Below, piece by piece: positions 11,518 to 22,194 of a stretch of DNA of 64,000 nucleotides. Numbering within the stretch: the first letter of the stretch is position 1; each line of letters opens with the position of its first letter. The position numbers and the translations under genes were made by a program. The notes beneath the pieces are model-generated. The model was not told the origin of the DNA. It searched no databases and saw nothing but the letters and a program-made list of their open reading frames with translations. Source of the stretch: Pezicula radicicola (lineage: Eukaryota; Ascomycota; Leotiomycetes; Helotiales; Dermateaceae); the NCBI GenBank assembly GCA_003008705.1, contig PDUO01000092.1, positions 13,293-77,292 of the forward strand, given 5' to 3'.

Positions 11518-14135
11518 GTGTATGCACATGACCAAGCAGCCCAAGAAATCTTCCGTCTTCCTCAGCACCTTGCATCTCGTTGTATGGTCACCTCATTGAG
11601 ATTAACGATGAAGGCCCTTAGAGCGCATATATTGGGATCTATTGACTCCAAACAAAATTCATCAAATTCGTGTCCCAGAAGGCAGCACTGCCCCCGACGC
11701 CACCGGAGTCGCGATGAATCTCGCAAGTCTCGTCGAGAGTCTCGCTATAAGCCTAATCTCGAGCCTCAAGCAGCGAAGCCAGAATGGAAGTCAGATGTCG
11801 TCGAGAGAAGGCTTTACAGGCGTTTGAATTCTATGGATCAGGAGATTCGGGTTTTAAAATTGCAGAGTTGTTATAGTTCTGACTATGTGAGCTGTTCGCT
11901 GGAACATGTTTATTTGAGCGATCCCGGACAGTACATTGCGCTTTCGTACTGCTGGGGTGGTGCAAACAAAACGAAGAGCATACACATTGACGGCTACGGA
12001 GAAATCAGTGTCACGGCCAATCTTGAACTAGCACTTCGAGATCTGCGAAGGATATTTGCCCAGCCTCAGTCACAGCGTGGAGAAGCTTTGTGGGTCGACG
12101 CATTGTGTATTAACCAAGAAGATGATGATGAGCGAAGTCAGCAAGTCCAAAAAATGCGACAGATTTATGCTCAAGCACAGGAGGTTATTTCTTGGATTCC
12201 ACCTGGCGACCCATCAGTACCTGGACTGCCTTTGGAGTGTTATGGAGAATCGATCCATTATCTCCTCACGAAGCGATTCAACGGAGAAGATATCACCATC
12301 GCAGATCGAGGACCACTGGTTGAAGGGTTCGTGAATGAGGAACAAGTTCGAGCAGACTGGGTGAAAAATGGATGGGATATACTGGATCATTTCTTCAGAC
12401 AACCGTACTGGACAAGAGTGTGGATAATCCAAGAAGTGGCAGTGGCTTCAAAAGTCACAATCCTCTGTGGACGTGTCGAGATTCCGTGGGATGATGTGGC
12501 CGCTGTCCTCACGATATTGGAGAATGATCAAGATATTGCGCCCCCTAATCGGCAAGCATTCCGGAAAGTTATACATCTAGCGGAATTTCGAGATCGCCAT
12601 TTAGCCAAACCCAAAGATATCAGCCTTCTTAATGCGATGCATTTGAGCTACGAGAGTCAGGCAACGGACGCCCGAGACAAGATCTTCGCCTTGCTTGGAC
12701 TTTGTCACGATGGTGATATTCTCGTTCCAACTCCAAATTACAAGCAATCACTTAGAGAAATCATCACGGATATGAGTAAAGCTATGATAGCGCAGCGAAC
12801 TCGGCTGATGCCAATCTTAGTGACGACGATGGAATTTCGCCGCTTCACTCAGCAGCCGCTCGCGGCCACGTTCAAATCCCAGAGAAAATTTTAGCTACTG
12901 GTGGTCATCCCTCAGTCTCCAATCCAACGAGTCCGCTCGCCATTGCTTGTCGATGGGGTCAGACTAATACAGCGAAAGCTCTACTTCCATCCCATTTCGG
13001 CCAGGACTTGGATGAAAGCTTTTTAGAAGCAGCTTCGTCGGGCTGGGTTGAAACTGTGGAGGTGCTGCTTAACTCAGGGGCAGATATAGACCCTCAAGAT
13101 TCATCTGGATGTACTGCGTTACACTTTGCTGTTCGCAAGCCCATGCCCAGACCTGTGAAACTTTTACTCTCGAGAAGAGCTCAGCTGGAGAAGGCAGACA
13201 CTACTCTTAGACGCAGCAAGACAGAATTCTGTGGAGATTCTGAGAATGCTTATCGAAGTTGGTGCCGACCTGGAGATGGAAGGCTCAAGGAGCATGACCC
13301 AAGGAGCATAACCCCGCTCTATGCTGCCGCCGTAGACGGACATCACGAAGCAGTTGATGTGCTTCTTGAAGCTAGAGCGTCTTTAAGGATTCCGCTAGTC
13401 CCTTCTATCCGATCGCGATACGATACTTTCTTGGAGCTGGCATTGGTGAAGTGCAATTTGGAAGTGTTTCGAGTGATTCTTCGTCATGTCCCAAACTGAA
13501 TTCCAGACTCGTCGCTGTCGTCCGAAGTGCTACGAAGCTTCCTAGAAGACGCAGAAGATAGTGACATAAGCAAGATTAGGATGCTTCTTGACAAAGGCTT
13601 TAATCCCGACATTGTTCTCAGCAAGTACGGTACAATGCTTCATTATGCAGCACTCTGGGGAAAAGTAGAACTAGCTAACCTCCTTTCGGAAAAAAGCCAA
13701 ATCGCGCGGATATGAACAGCGTCAATAGAAAAGCGTAAAACATCACTGCAAGTTGCTGCCGGTCATGACGACATGCAGGCTTATGAAATCGCCAGGCGCC
13801 TTCTTGAGCAAGGGGCCAGCGCGACTAAGGGAGGCGGGCTCAGTGGTGCTCCATTGCATGCTGCTGCGAGGATGCAAAATCGGCGGTTCGTGTCCCAAAG
13901 GGTGCTACGAAAGCCAAATACTTGAAGATTGTCAAGTGTCTTCTTATTATGACAAAAGTACGGCAAATCAGGTTGCGGGCTACTTTGCGGCACTCCATGC
14001 AGCAGCTTATGACGGGACCACATATATGGTTAAGCTTCTTCTAGACAATGGGGCCAAATTCGGCACTCTTGCTTGCGCATTTGGGAATCCACTACATGCT
14101 GCTGCTCATGGTTCCAATTCTTCAAGGATCCGCGT
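11518..14135 (+). pseudogene. HET-domain/ankyrin protein, broken
   Basis: One open frame (11518-12894) holds a clear HET domain: QYIALSYCWG (about 11930), LWVDALCINQEDDDERSQQV (about 12090), YWTRVWIIQEVAVASK (about 12405), DARDKIFALLGLC (about 12670). The natural start may be the ATG at 11834, just before DQEIRVLKL. At about 12805 the reading jumps frame straight into ankyrin sequence (GISPLHSAAARGH), so the C-terminal part of the usual HET region is missing. The ankyrin part (12810-14135) changes frame several more times, near 13200, 13290, 13500, 13720 and 13850. An ancestral HET-ankyrin protein is clear; a functional product is not plausible beyond the isolated HET domain. Confidence 0.82.
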
Positions 14136-14995
14136 TATACTGGATCCCACTACTAGAGCCTCCTAGAATCTAGTAACCGTCTCCACGGGGGTTAAAAGAA
14201 GCTTGGTAGTCAACATATTGAGTAGGATGTTCTACTAAGCCGAAGGAGCTTATATGAGTTTTACCTACGACGTAAACCCCAAGTGACAGCAGATATGCCA
14301 CTGTGGCCGCAGTTGCTGCATCAGGTAGGTGGAGCTGGTTGCAGGAACGATTGCAGATTGAGGTCTTTAAACCTTTTAGATAGTAAAGGTCCTTGACCGC
14401 TATTCGGACGCTATTCAATGGGCGACTCTCTATACCTCGGCCAGAGTACCCTGGATGATCTTGTATGGGCTAGGTTGCAGAGAGTCATTGCCTTTTTCGT
14501 TAGGCTGAAACAAAAAGCAGTCTGTCCCCAATTTTGCCAATCAAGTTGGACATCCAGCTTTGCCTCAGATCCCCTAGAAAATATGATGCCGCGAAGAAAG
14601 TGAGGCGAGAGAACGTCATCGCGAGCCAAATAATCTCGTATCCTTACCCCTAAGTTGTCGTTTGTAATTTTGTCCCCAGGGCTTACATTGAACACTGTAG
14701 CTAGGGAACCCGTATAGTGATCACTCAATGAAATTGACTTTGTAGTCTGTTAGCATTCTTGACTTCAGGAAGGAGGCAGAGTAATTCACCAACTTCATAG
14801 GCCTTATTATATATTGACGCCTATCCACTTCAAACAGGCTCTCGTGAATCTCGTGGTCATTCGTACAGGCAAGCAGCACCGAAGAAGATGTTGGTTCTAT
14901 TGGCATTACTGATTGGCCTACGAGCCATAATAACACGGCAGCAAGGAAGTACAGAGGTATTTAAGCCAGGATCCAGAGTTGAGCTAGCATTTTCG
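14130..14995 (-). pseudogene. Amidase-signature enzyme, N-terminal fragment, broken
   Basis: The minus strand at 14418-14130 reads VRIAVKDLYYLKGLKTS, then VGKTHISSFGLVEHPTQYVD, then FNPRGDGY, a stop (TAG) and GGSSSG. This is the core of the amidase signature family with its Gly-Ser-rich catalytic loop. The upstream frames (14936-14411) carry the less conserved N-terminal region with stops near 14721 and 14411 and a frame change near 14405. A hydrophobic segment upstream (about 14935-14960) could be a signal peptide. The fragment ends inside the signature, where ankyrin sequence of the opposite-strand HET-ANK relic begins. Confidence 0.72.
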
Positions 14996-15074
14996 GTTTA
15001 AATTGAAAAGTGATCTGCTTAAGTAGGTAGGTAGTAGGAAGAAGGAGCAGTACCAAGCAACAACAACCTAACCT

Positions 15075-15600
15075 CGATCGTATCCAGAAATGCCATCTCG
15101 ATCTAGCCTCGGAGCTCAACAAATACCGCAACATCCCCTCGCTGGACCAAGGCGCCGCGATTCTCCAAGAGATCTGCCTCCTCAGGCAAGATGTTACAAG
15201 GCTACATACACGATTGAGCGCCCGTTTCCATGTCTCGTTATCGTCTCACAAGCTAACATTATTGTCGCGCAGTGATGCAAACAATATCGCGCGCCTTGCA
15301 AATAGCTTACTCATTGCTCCCAATGCCGCCCGCCAACCACTAATCAATGTCGAAAGCAACTAGCTGATCGACCGATTGCCAGAGAGGCCACAAGACATTC
15401 AGATCCTTACCGGTACGCGTGTATACAAGATGGACCATGTTGTTCGGTTCCCCAATTGCATCCGTTGTGGTTGGCTGGCTGGCTGGCTGATTCCTGCGTT
15501 GCTTCTAGGTCCTATCGTGAACTCGGTCCTCCGCGCCTTGGGCGCCAGCTCCCAGGGAACTGTCGATGTGAGAAGGAGGATATTGAGGCTGTAGATTGGA
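15075..15600 (+). pseudogene. Relic of a conserved, unnamed fungal protein family
   Basis: The frame from about 15105 reads helical sequence (LLRQDVTRLHTRLSARF, then NNIARLANSLLIAPNAA), stops at TAG after NVESN (about 15360), resumes as LIDRLPERPQDIQIL, and after an unrelated stretch ends with NSVLRALGASSQGTVDVRRR (about 15525-15585). I recognise this as a common short fungal family of unknown function ending in a SAP-like ALGL..G....KR.RL motif. The stop and the inserted stretch mark it as broken. Confidence 0.5.
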
Positions 15601-16089
15601 TTAAAGCTAGACCTAGTGTAGGAGACGGGGGTAGGCTGGCGTTTGGATATTCTGACGTGTGGACATTGGGTTGAACATGATTCCTGGATGCTTCACTTTA
15701 TCCTTTCCCGGCGATCTGTATGTTACGAATCTCGAAATAACACAATTATGAAATCTTTATGGCTCTGCTGGCACTACTCTCGGCGTTCTATGACTCTGCA
15801 ACTCTCTTGTGGCGGCATTGGGCCGTTGATGCTTTGGGACTTTAATAACAATCGATATGATATACCACTTGTTATTACAATATTGGAGGCCCTTGACAGC
15901 AGAATAGAATGGCTTATGTGCCCGGATCGGCCATAGTAGGTCAGCTAATTCTTGGCCTCCAAGTCCCGTTCATATTTGTCGAGAGCCTGATCTTGGACAT
16001 GATCCTGGCGTAGATCTTCAGCCGGGCCAGTAAATTCCATCCTGGCCTTCCGTGGCAGAGCAAATATTAGATCCATTGGCCGTGTTGTA

Positions 16090-16740
16090 CTGTGAGGCGT
16101 GTTGCATACCTGGCAGGGTTCATCCTCAGACATAAACCAGAGCCAGTCAGATGGAGCGCCAATTTCGAGATGGGCGGTTCCAATTTTGGCGACCCTGTCT
16201 CAACCTCGGCCAATCCTACCAGTCGATATACAAATGAAATAATATGGGATCGAGTTGGAGATATTGTTGAAGAAACAGCGAGCTGCGAGAAGGAGATGGT
16301 CTCGGAATCTTCTTGGAACACCGAAGTCCATGCACGCATCCTCAATCTTGTATTAAGTGGATGGAAGAGGACTTGTCATTGGGTTACATGGATGTGTAAG
16401 TGTAAGCTTGTCCACCTACAATTTGACGTTGGAACTCATGAAACAAAAACAGTACAAGTGCTCGAATAGACTGTACTCTAACGAAAAAGATGGTTGACTA
16501 CGTAATCGCCCTCTTCCTAGATCAAGCACTGAAAGATGCTATCCTTAGTAGCTGCAATCTGATGGTGCACTAAGCATTAATCACACCAAAGCCGAATATA
16601 TTTTAAACCCATCGCAATTAGCATTGAGACCAAGCGTCCCGGGACCGGTGAAGAAGATGCCAAGGTGCAGCTAGCCAAAACTCAAGGACATACAATTTGT
16701 GCATACAGGTGTAGTGTGCTGGTCTGGTTTTGTAGTTAGA
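16090..16740 (+). pseudogene. Fungal PD-(D/E)XK nuclease-like protein, broken
   Basis: The plus strand reads EETASCEKEMVSESSWNTEV (about 16262-16320), then, after an interrupted stretch, VDYVIALFLDQALKDAI (about 16492), INHTKAEYILN, and finally IAISIETKRPG with DAKVQLA (about 16612-16675). The spaced D, ETK and A.VQL elements are the core of the fungal PD-(D/E)XK nuclease-like domain family. Between these pieces there are stops and at least two frame changes, and the C-terminus after VQLA is gone. Parts of these proteins accompany fungal accessory regions; whether any cleave nucleic acid is not known to me. Confidence 0.65.
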
Positions 16741-18020
16741 AAACGCATTATCAACCGCATTCGGAACGTGGCTCGAATATTCACCCCCTTATTGATATTT
16801 ATGCATAATATTGTTTATCTTATCTTATCTTATCTAAAATAAATCTTACCTTTTGTGTTCTTTTTGATGCACGCCTAAGAGCAAAGATTTATATATGTAG
16901 ATAGTTATCTTAGAGAAAATAAAATATACTAAGTCGCTTGGGCCACTGCCACAGCTCGTTTGGCATTATGCATTGATCGACCAGATATATTCTTGATATG
17001 TCCCTGCGTTAAATGACAATGTTTTGTTTTTGTTTCTCTTTTTCTTTAGTTTTATTTGTTGTGCATAGTCTTCAAAGCAGAGCATGAAGAACTGCACATA
17101 TAATAACCCTAAGTTCTTGCACTACCTTCTTTCAGCAATATTGTGCTGTGACTACGGCTCTGGCTCCGATAATGACAATTTGAGTGCATTCGCGAGAGCG
17201 GCTGCGGATAGGATGGGCTGTGGTGGTGGAAGAGGCGCAAGATAAGATTTGCGTCGCCTTCGATGGAGGATAGCCACAGAGGATGAAGCACAGAATCAAA
17301 ATGTAGTAGAAATATGTTTATATATATGTATAATCTTCGATACTGATGTAAGAAACCAATTCTGTACAACACAAAGATTTGCCGCTCAATGCTGCATCGG
17401 CCTTTGATTCTAATGCAACTAGCTTTACATTTGTTGTCCTAAATACCGCACTTATCATTGCAGATCCTCATGGCAGATCCCATCTTCATTGCATAGCCCA
17501 TTCCCATAGCACATCCCCATTGTATTGTGCGGCTCATCCCATCCCCATAGCTAATCCGTGGCACAGCCCATCACTTTGGCCCATTCCCCAAGTCATCGCG
17601 TGCCTACAGATCGTTTCAAGCTTCGATTATCTCTTCCTTCGATTTATCTTTAAGCCCAGAGACGGCTTTAAAATCGTTTCAAAACGACGGCGAGCGACAG
17701 CGATACCGATTAATCGCAAAAAGAAGGATCACAGGGGGAGAGTCTGTCGGTCGGTATACTGGTGCTGTTGGTGGATGAGGTTGTGGTATCTGTTGATTGC
17801 AAGAAGATCGGAGGATCATACTGTTCACCCCAAATTACCGCAAAGTGACTAACATGAAGAAGATCGGGAAGAGATCGCGTGGCTGCTCCCAAGAGGAGAC
17901 CTTATTACTAGCTTCAGCATCGCAAAAACCTGTTGATAGCTCGACAAAAGTTGATATATTTGCGATTGGTGCGACTATCATCAAGTGTTGGTAAGCAATT
18001 GTAAAAAGTGGTATGCCCGA
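16741..18020. other. No supported gene
   Basis: It contains a short (TTATC)n run at about 16815-16838 and imperfect CCCAT-rich repetition at 17480-17575. A kinase-like phrase (KVDIFAIGATIIKCW, about 17950-17995) was too short to call. Otherwise I see nothing. Confidence 0.4.
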
Positions 18021-18026
18021 CTTTAC

Positions 18027-18142
18027 CTATCCCTTTGTGTGGCTCGCGGCCTCCTACTTGGATCTAGGACGCATTTTTTGGTGGTGGAATTCTCCGGGTG
18101 CCGAATCCTTGTAGGGTCGGCCTTGAGCCACACAAGGGATAG
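18027..18142. repeat. Imperfect inverted repeat, about 42-bp arms
   Basis: The arm starting ctatccctttgtgtggctcg at 18027 pairs with the arm ending cacacaagggatag at 18142, with a few mismatches and a short central spacer. Transcribed, it would fold into a long hairpin. It has no terminal motif that would identify a known MITE. Confidence 0.5.
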
Positions 18143-18902
18143 CACCAGGATCTTCGGAAACGGGCAATCCAGTAAGTCGCATTGCGTGTTTGCGTCGATG
18201 CTGGCCGAAGACCTCTTTCACGGCTCTGTGCATCCCTTAATACGGTACAAATCAAAGGCCACCGGAGGATTGCCCTATTGGATCTTTATCTCATGACCAA
18301 TTACAGATGCAGTAAATGGGACGATTCCCATTGGAATGGAGAAAGACAGTATACCTGCAGGCTGCAGGTTTCGCGGCCAGATGCCGTGGCAGCATAATAT
18401 ACTCTGCCGTGTCTGCTAAGGAATAGACTACTCAATCGACAGAGACAATTAGATTTACGATAAATCACTTCGGGCTTTCGCCAATATCTGACATTCTTCT
18501 TAGCTACGTGCTACGTGAGGAATCGGGGACTTTCGAACAGTTAGAAGGAAACGGGAACTCGGGGATTTCGGTTATTCGCAAGGGGAGTAGCCACCGGCGG
18601 CCTGCAGGTTTGCACGTTACACAACATACGCAAACACAATATCAGGAATGTAGATAGGAAAATCCAACCGGGCCGTGGTATGTAGACAGCCAATGGTTTT
18701 TTGATCTGTTGTAGCAAGCGATTTGAAAAATAACAGCTTATACCTGGGAAGGTCCCGAGAGGGTTCGACACTTATGTTTAAGTTTTAGAAGTTCACCAGC
18801 GAGCATATTGATATTTGGTCGACACCTGCACGCCCTTGTAAAGTAAACTTGCATTCTACTCAAGAACCTCCTTTCGCTGCCTTCTCTTACCCAAACATCG
18901 CT

Positions 18903-19589
18903 ATGGCCGAATCTAGCCTTGTGTTTATACCGATCGAGTTTACACTAGACGCAGTAAACTTTCATTCCACCGGTTTTAATATCGAGCGCCGCAACTCTTC
19001 CGAATTAGTACCACGATCTATTGTTGAGGCATTGAAAGCAGATGGGACTATTATCGACCGAGATCTCTACCAGAGATGTATTGCCAATATTATCGAAAAA
19101 CATCGAGACGAAGTGTTCTGCAGCCGATCCTGGATGTGTGGTTTCTGCGAGAAGACTGCAACAAGACACACAATTCACGCCAGCTTTGTAGAAGGCAAGG
19201 ACAATGTCGGCCTCTATATACAAGGCTATGCCATACCCATCTGCAGGCGGGCAGGGGATTGTGATAAGAAAGCGTTGGAAACTCTACAGGCTCTTTTCGA
19301 GAAGAGTGCTGTTTGCAATAATACACAAGATGATCCGGACTTCTACTCGCCGGGATGTGCTTGGTGTGGGATAAAAATCAAGCTTATGTTGTGTAAAGGA
19401 TGCAGGTGTGCACGGTATGTAGGCCAATTTTTGTTGTTTATATTTAGCATTAGCTAATAACCTGTGTTTCTCTAAAATAGCTACTGTTCAATCGAACACC
19501 AACAGGCAAGCTGGCCCAACCATAAGGCAGATTGTAAGGCTGCAGCTTGTCAGATGAGAGAGGCTGCTTCTGGGGAAAGAGAGTTGTAA
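18903..19589 (+). CDS. MYND-type zinc-finger protein
   Basis: Exons 18903-19414 and 19481-19589 are joined by a 66-bp intron (GTATGT..AAAATAG, with GCTAATAA near the 3' end). They encode about 206 residues. The C-terminus is a complete MYND finger spread across the intron: CAWCGIKIKLMLCKGC, then RYCSIEHQQASWPNHKADC. MYND fingers mediate protein-protein contacts. The N-terminal 150 residues have further Cys pairs (CGFCEK, CRRAGDC) but no family I recognise. The first ATG (18903) is taken as the start; upstream in-frame sequence has only a TTG. No lesion is visible, which makes it one of the few intact genes between 4 and 60 kb. Confidence 0.82.
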
Positions 19590-19727
19590 GGCTTTGCGTG
19601 GGAGGATTATGAATGGAATTGTTTTCTTTGGAAGCCAAAGTACGGTGCCCTCTCTTCATTAACTACATTGTCTAGTAAGAACCTCGTCTTAACTATGATT
19701 CAACGTCACTATTTTCATGCTTCTTAG

Positions 19728-20026
19728 CTTATATTTGTGGATAGAATATCATCCGAGGATGTTATTTTTGAGCTCTATTACAATACACCATTGTTGTCCA
19801 AACAGTCGGATACTGCTGCAGAAGATACCAGGTATCACGTAGATCACTGTATTGAATACCTTCGAATGAGCATCATGTGTGGTGACAGTTGAAACATAGA
19901 GTCAAATAGCCCACTGGGGACGCCTAATGAAATGAAGATCGACCCGTTCGGACATCCTATCGGGTGGGGAGGGATTCGCAAATGTGTGAATTGGGATGCT
20001 TTGGTAACGTGGCAAAAGAATTAGCT
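19728..20026 (+). pseudogene. UstYa-like (DUF3328) protein, C-terminal relic
   Basis: The frame reads YHVDHCIEYLRMSIMC (about 19832-19880), with the HxxHC motif of UstYa-family proteins, then a TGA, then GIRKCVNWDALVTW, which matches the second conserved block (C..WDA). UstYa-family proteins act in RiPP and other secondary-metabolite oxidation. The N-terminal membrane segment is absent and one in-frame TGA (19888-19890) interrupts it. Confidence 0.62.
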
Positions 20027-22017
20027 GGACGCGTACAAAGAGACTTGGGCGCAATTATTCGGAATACAAAGCTGAAGGTTTATCATGAACAAACGATGAT
20101 TGAATTGCAAGTGAAATCAAGATAACTAGCGCCCCTTTCCAATTTGAATACCGGCAGCCTATCCAACATGCTCAGTTATCCATTGATACAGTCCCTAGAA
20201 GTCCTTGCAGACGTCTAATTATCCGTCGGCAAAGGTATCAGTGTCCCAAAGCCACATTCCAGTTGTGTCCAGGTTGCACATCAAAGTTTAGCGTATCATA
20301 TCAAGGCAATGTACTATATGGCTCCAAGGAGCGGGTTGCGGCTCGTCTTGATAATAATGCCAAAGAGAGGTGCGAATGACTGTCTACATTTTGAAGATTT
20401 TGACTTGTTAATATAAGAATCTGGTCAATTTGTCAAGGAAATATGTACCACACAGTGCATTGTATGGAATCCAGCAATAATGTACAGTCCATTATCCTCA
20501 TTTAATGGATCTATGGCGGTCTCTTGGAGGCCGTGTATTTTCGCCTCGGACTTGTTTAAAGAGATAACGCCATTCCCATCTGTCAAGTGTCAATGATAGT
20601 TTCTATACCACATCGTCATTATGTGGCTCTTACTGGGAAAAACGCCTTTCTATAAATTATTGGCTCGCTCCTTGTTTTCTCCTTGCTCGTTGAATTCAGT
20701 GTCCTGATAGATTGGCTGTAGAAGCATTCGCGTAGGAGGATCTAAATGGATGAGTACCATTTACAATAAAAAGAAGTGACATAAATACAGGGCTCTTGGT
20801 TCTTTCCCGTTGCTGTCGGTAGTAGATCTCGCTAAGGTGCTTGGTTATGATGATATGCCCAAGCCCATCCAGCATTTGTAGCTAATACTAAAAACGCGAG
20901 AATAGTAATGATCGATTTTAGATGGCTCTAGGAGATTCGTGTATAAAGCGACAGTTCTGCACCATTAGCCGAGTCTCCGGCATTAGAATCATTCGAGGGG
21001 ATAGAATCGTAAGGTAGTTCTTGTTTACCGTGCATTTTGAAGCTATCTGTCGTCAAGTGCGACTAAATTAAGATAAAGGCACTTATTCTGCCACCACGTA
21101 GGTCTATCCATTGATGGGCATCCCGCAGACCCTGTGTAGGCACCTCTTCGGTTGGGGACTTTCTCGTAGCCTGGTGTGGGACTATGCAGAGCTTAACTCG
21201 GGGTTGCAGGCCCTTGTTCAATGCTATATTATGCATATAATTCTCATTTTGACGTGTGTATTGATTGATTGATTATTTCATACTCGGATCCAGCCATCCA
21301 TCAGGACAGCTATGTCGGAGTGGCCCAGCACAAGCCGTCTTTCTCAACTCTGGCCATGAGAAGAGTATACACGACAGGTGCTAACCAGAGAGGCATTGCC
21401 AGCTACGTCTCCAGCTGCCATTTTAACGGTATACTCATCTACACCCAAAACTATATAACGCACATATTCGTACACGTGTGCATTGTGTCAACCCGATTAT
21501 ACCCGAAGACATGGACTCCACTCGCACCTACGAGTACCGTGATTTATGATAGAGTGCTGAGCGCGGGATAACGATGATAACAACGTAGGATCAAGGCTCA
21601 GTTATGCTGCATAAAAAGCAAGCTTGCAGTCGAGTATAGGAGCGGAAAGGTTCCTCGACAAAGCTGCACCAGCTATCAAAGGTACAAAAATAGGGTACGA
21701 GCAAAAGGCTTGCTAGTGTGGCATTCAAAATAGCCGTGAACAGTTGCAGACACCCTCTAAGAACGTATCATAGACATTTTCTTTCAGCATAAAGAGCTCC
21801 ATGACTCCATGCACTGGAAAGGGCGGGGAACAAATTCCATGCCACCATCCTCATTGTAGCCTCGAGGGCTTTGTCTATAAGTTATAAAATGAAGTCCACA
21901 GTTCAGTCGAGGTCATTCAAAGGCTTTGAATTCTACTTCATACTTTCTTCTCACAGCGTCTTAATTAGATTGCTTGTCGAAACTCATCCAAGTATCCCAG
22001 AAATCTATCCTTTCAAG
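20027..22017. other. No recognisable gene
   Basis: A short open stretch at about 20105-20370 (plus) contains CPKATFQLCPGCTSKF but has no start codon and no family I know. The open frame at 21269-21571 is unrecognised and lacks intron or domain support. Confidence 0.4.
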
Positions 22018-22194
22018 ATGTACCTCACAAAATCTCTCTTAACTATTATCATCCTGGCGCACTGTGGCGTCTTTGCTGTTCTAGGTTACTTATGAATTTG
22101 GGTATTGATTTATGCGCTAACTTCTACAGTTCCTGCGGAGTCTGCCACCGAAGAAGTCGACGCCGGTCTCTTTACCTCTCTCGACGGAGTGTAG
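22018..22194 (+). CDS. Possible very small secreted peptide (43 aa)
   Basis: The ATG at 22018 opens a typical signal peptide (MYLTKSLLTIIILAHCGVFA). A 45-bp intron (22085-22129, GCTAAC branch motif and CTTCTACAG acceptor) joins it in phase to VPAESATEEVDAG and LFTSLDGV, with TAG at 22192-22194. The excellent intron argues for a real gene. After the TAG the frame continues SYGYDEKI to a TGA, so the stop may itself be a lesion shortening a slightly longer peptide. The family is unknown. Confidence 0.42.

Noticed and set aside
16067..16345. Minus-strand open frame over the PD-(D/E)XK relic
   Set aside because: The plus-strand reading has conserved motifs; this is its shadow.
17640..17995. Possible protein-kinase remnant (KVDIFAIGATII)
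   Set aside because: Only one short phrase resembles a kinase; no HRD, DFG or other motif nearby.
18849..18902. N-terminal extension of the MYND protein
   Set aside because: It would begin with TTG; the first ATG is at 18903.
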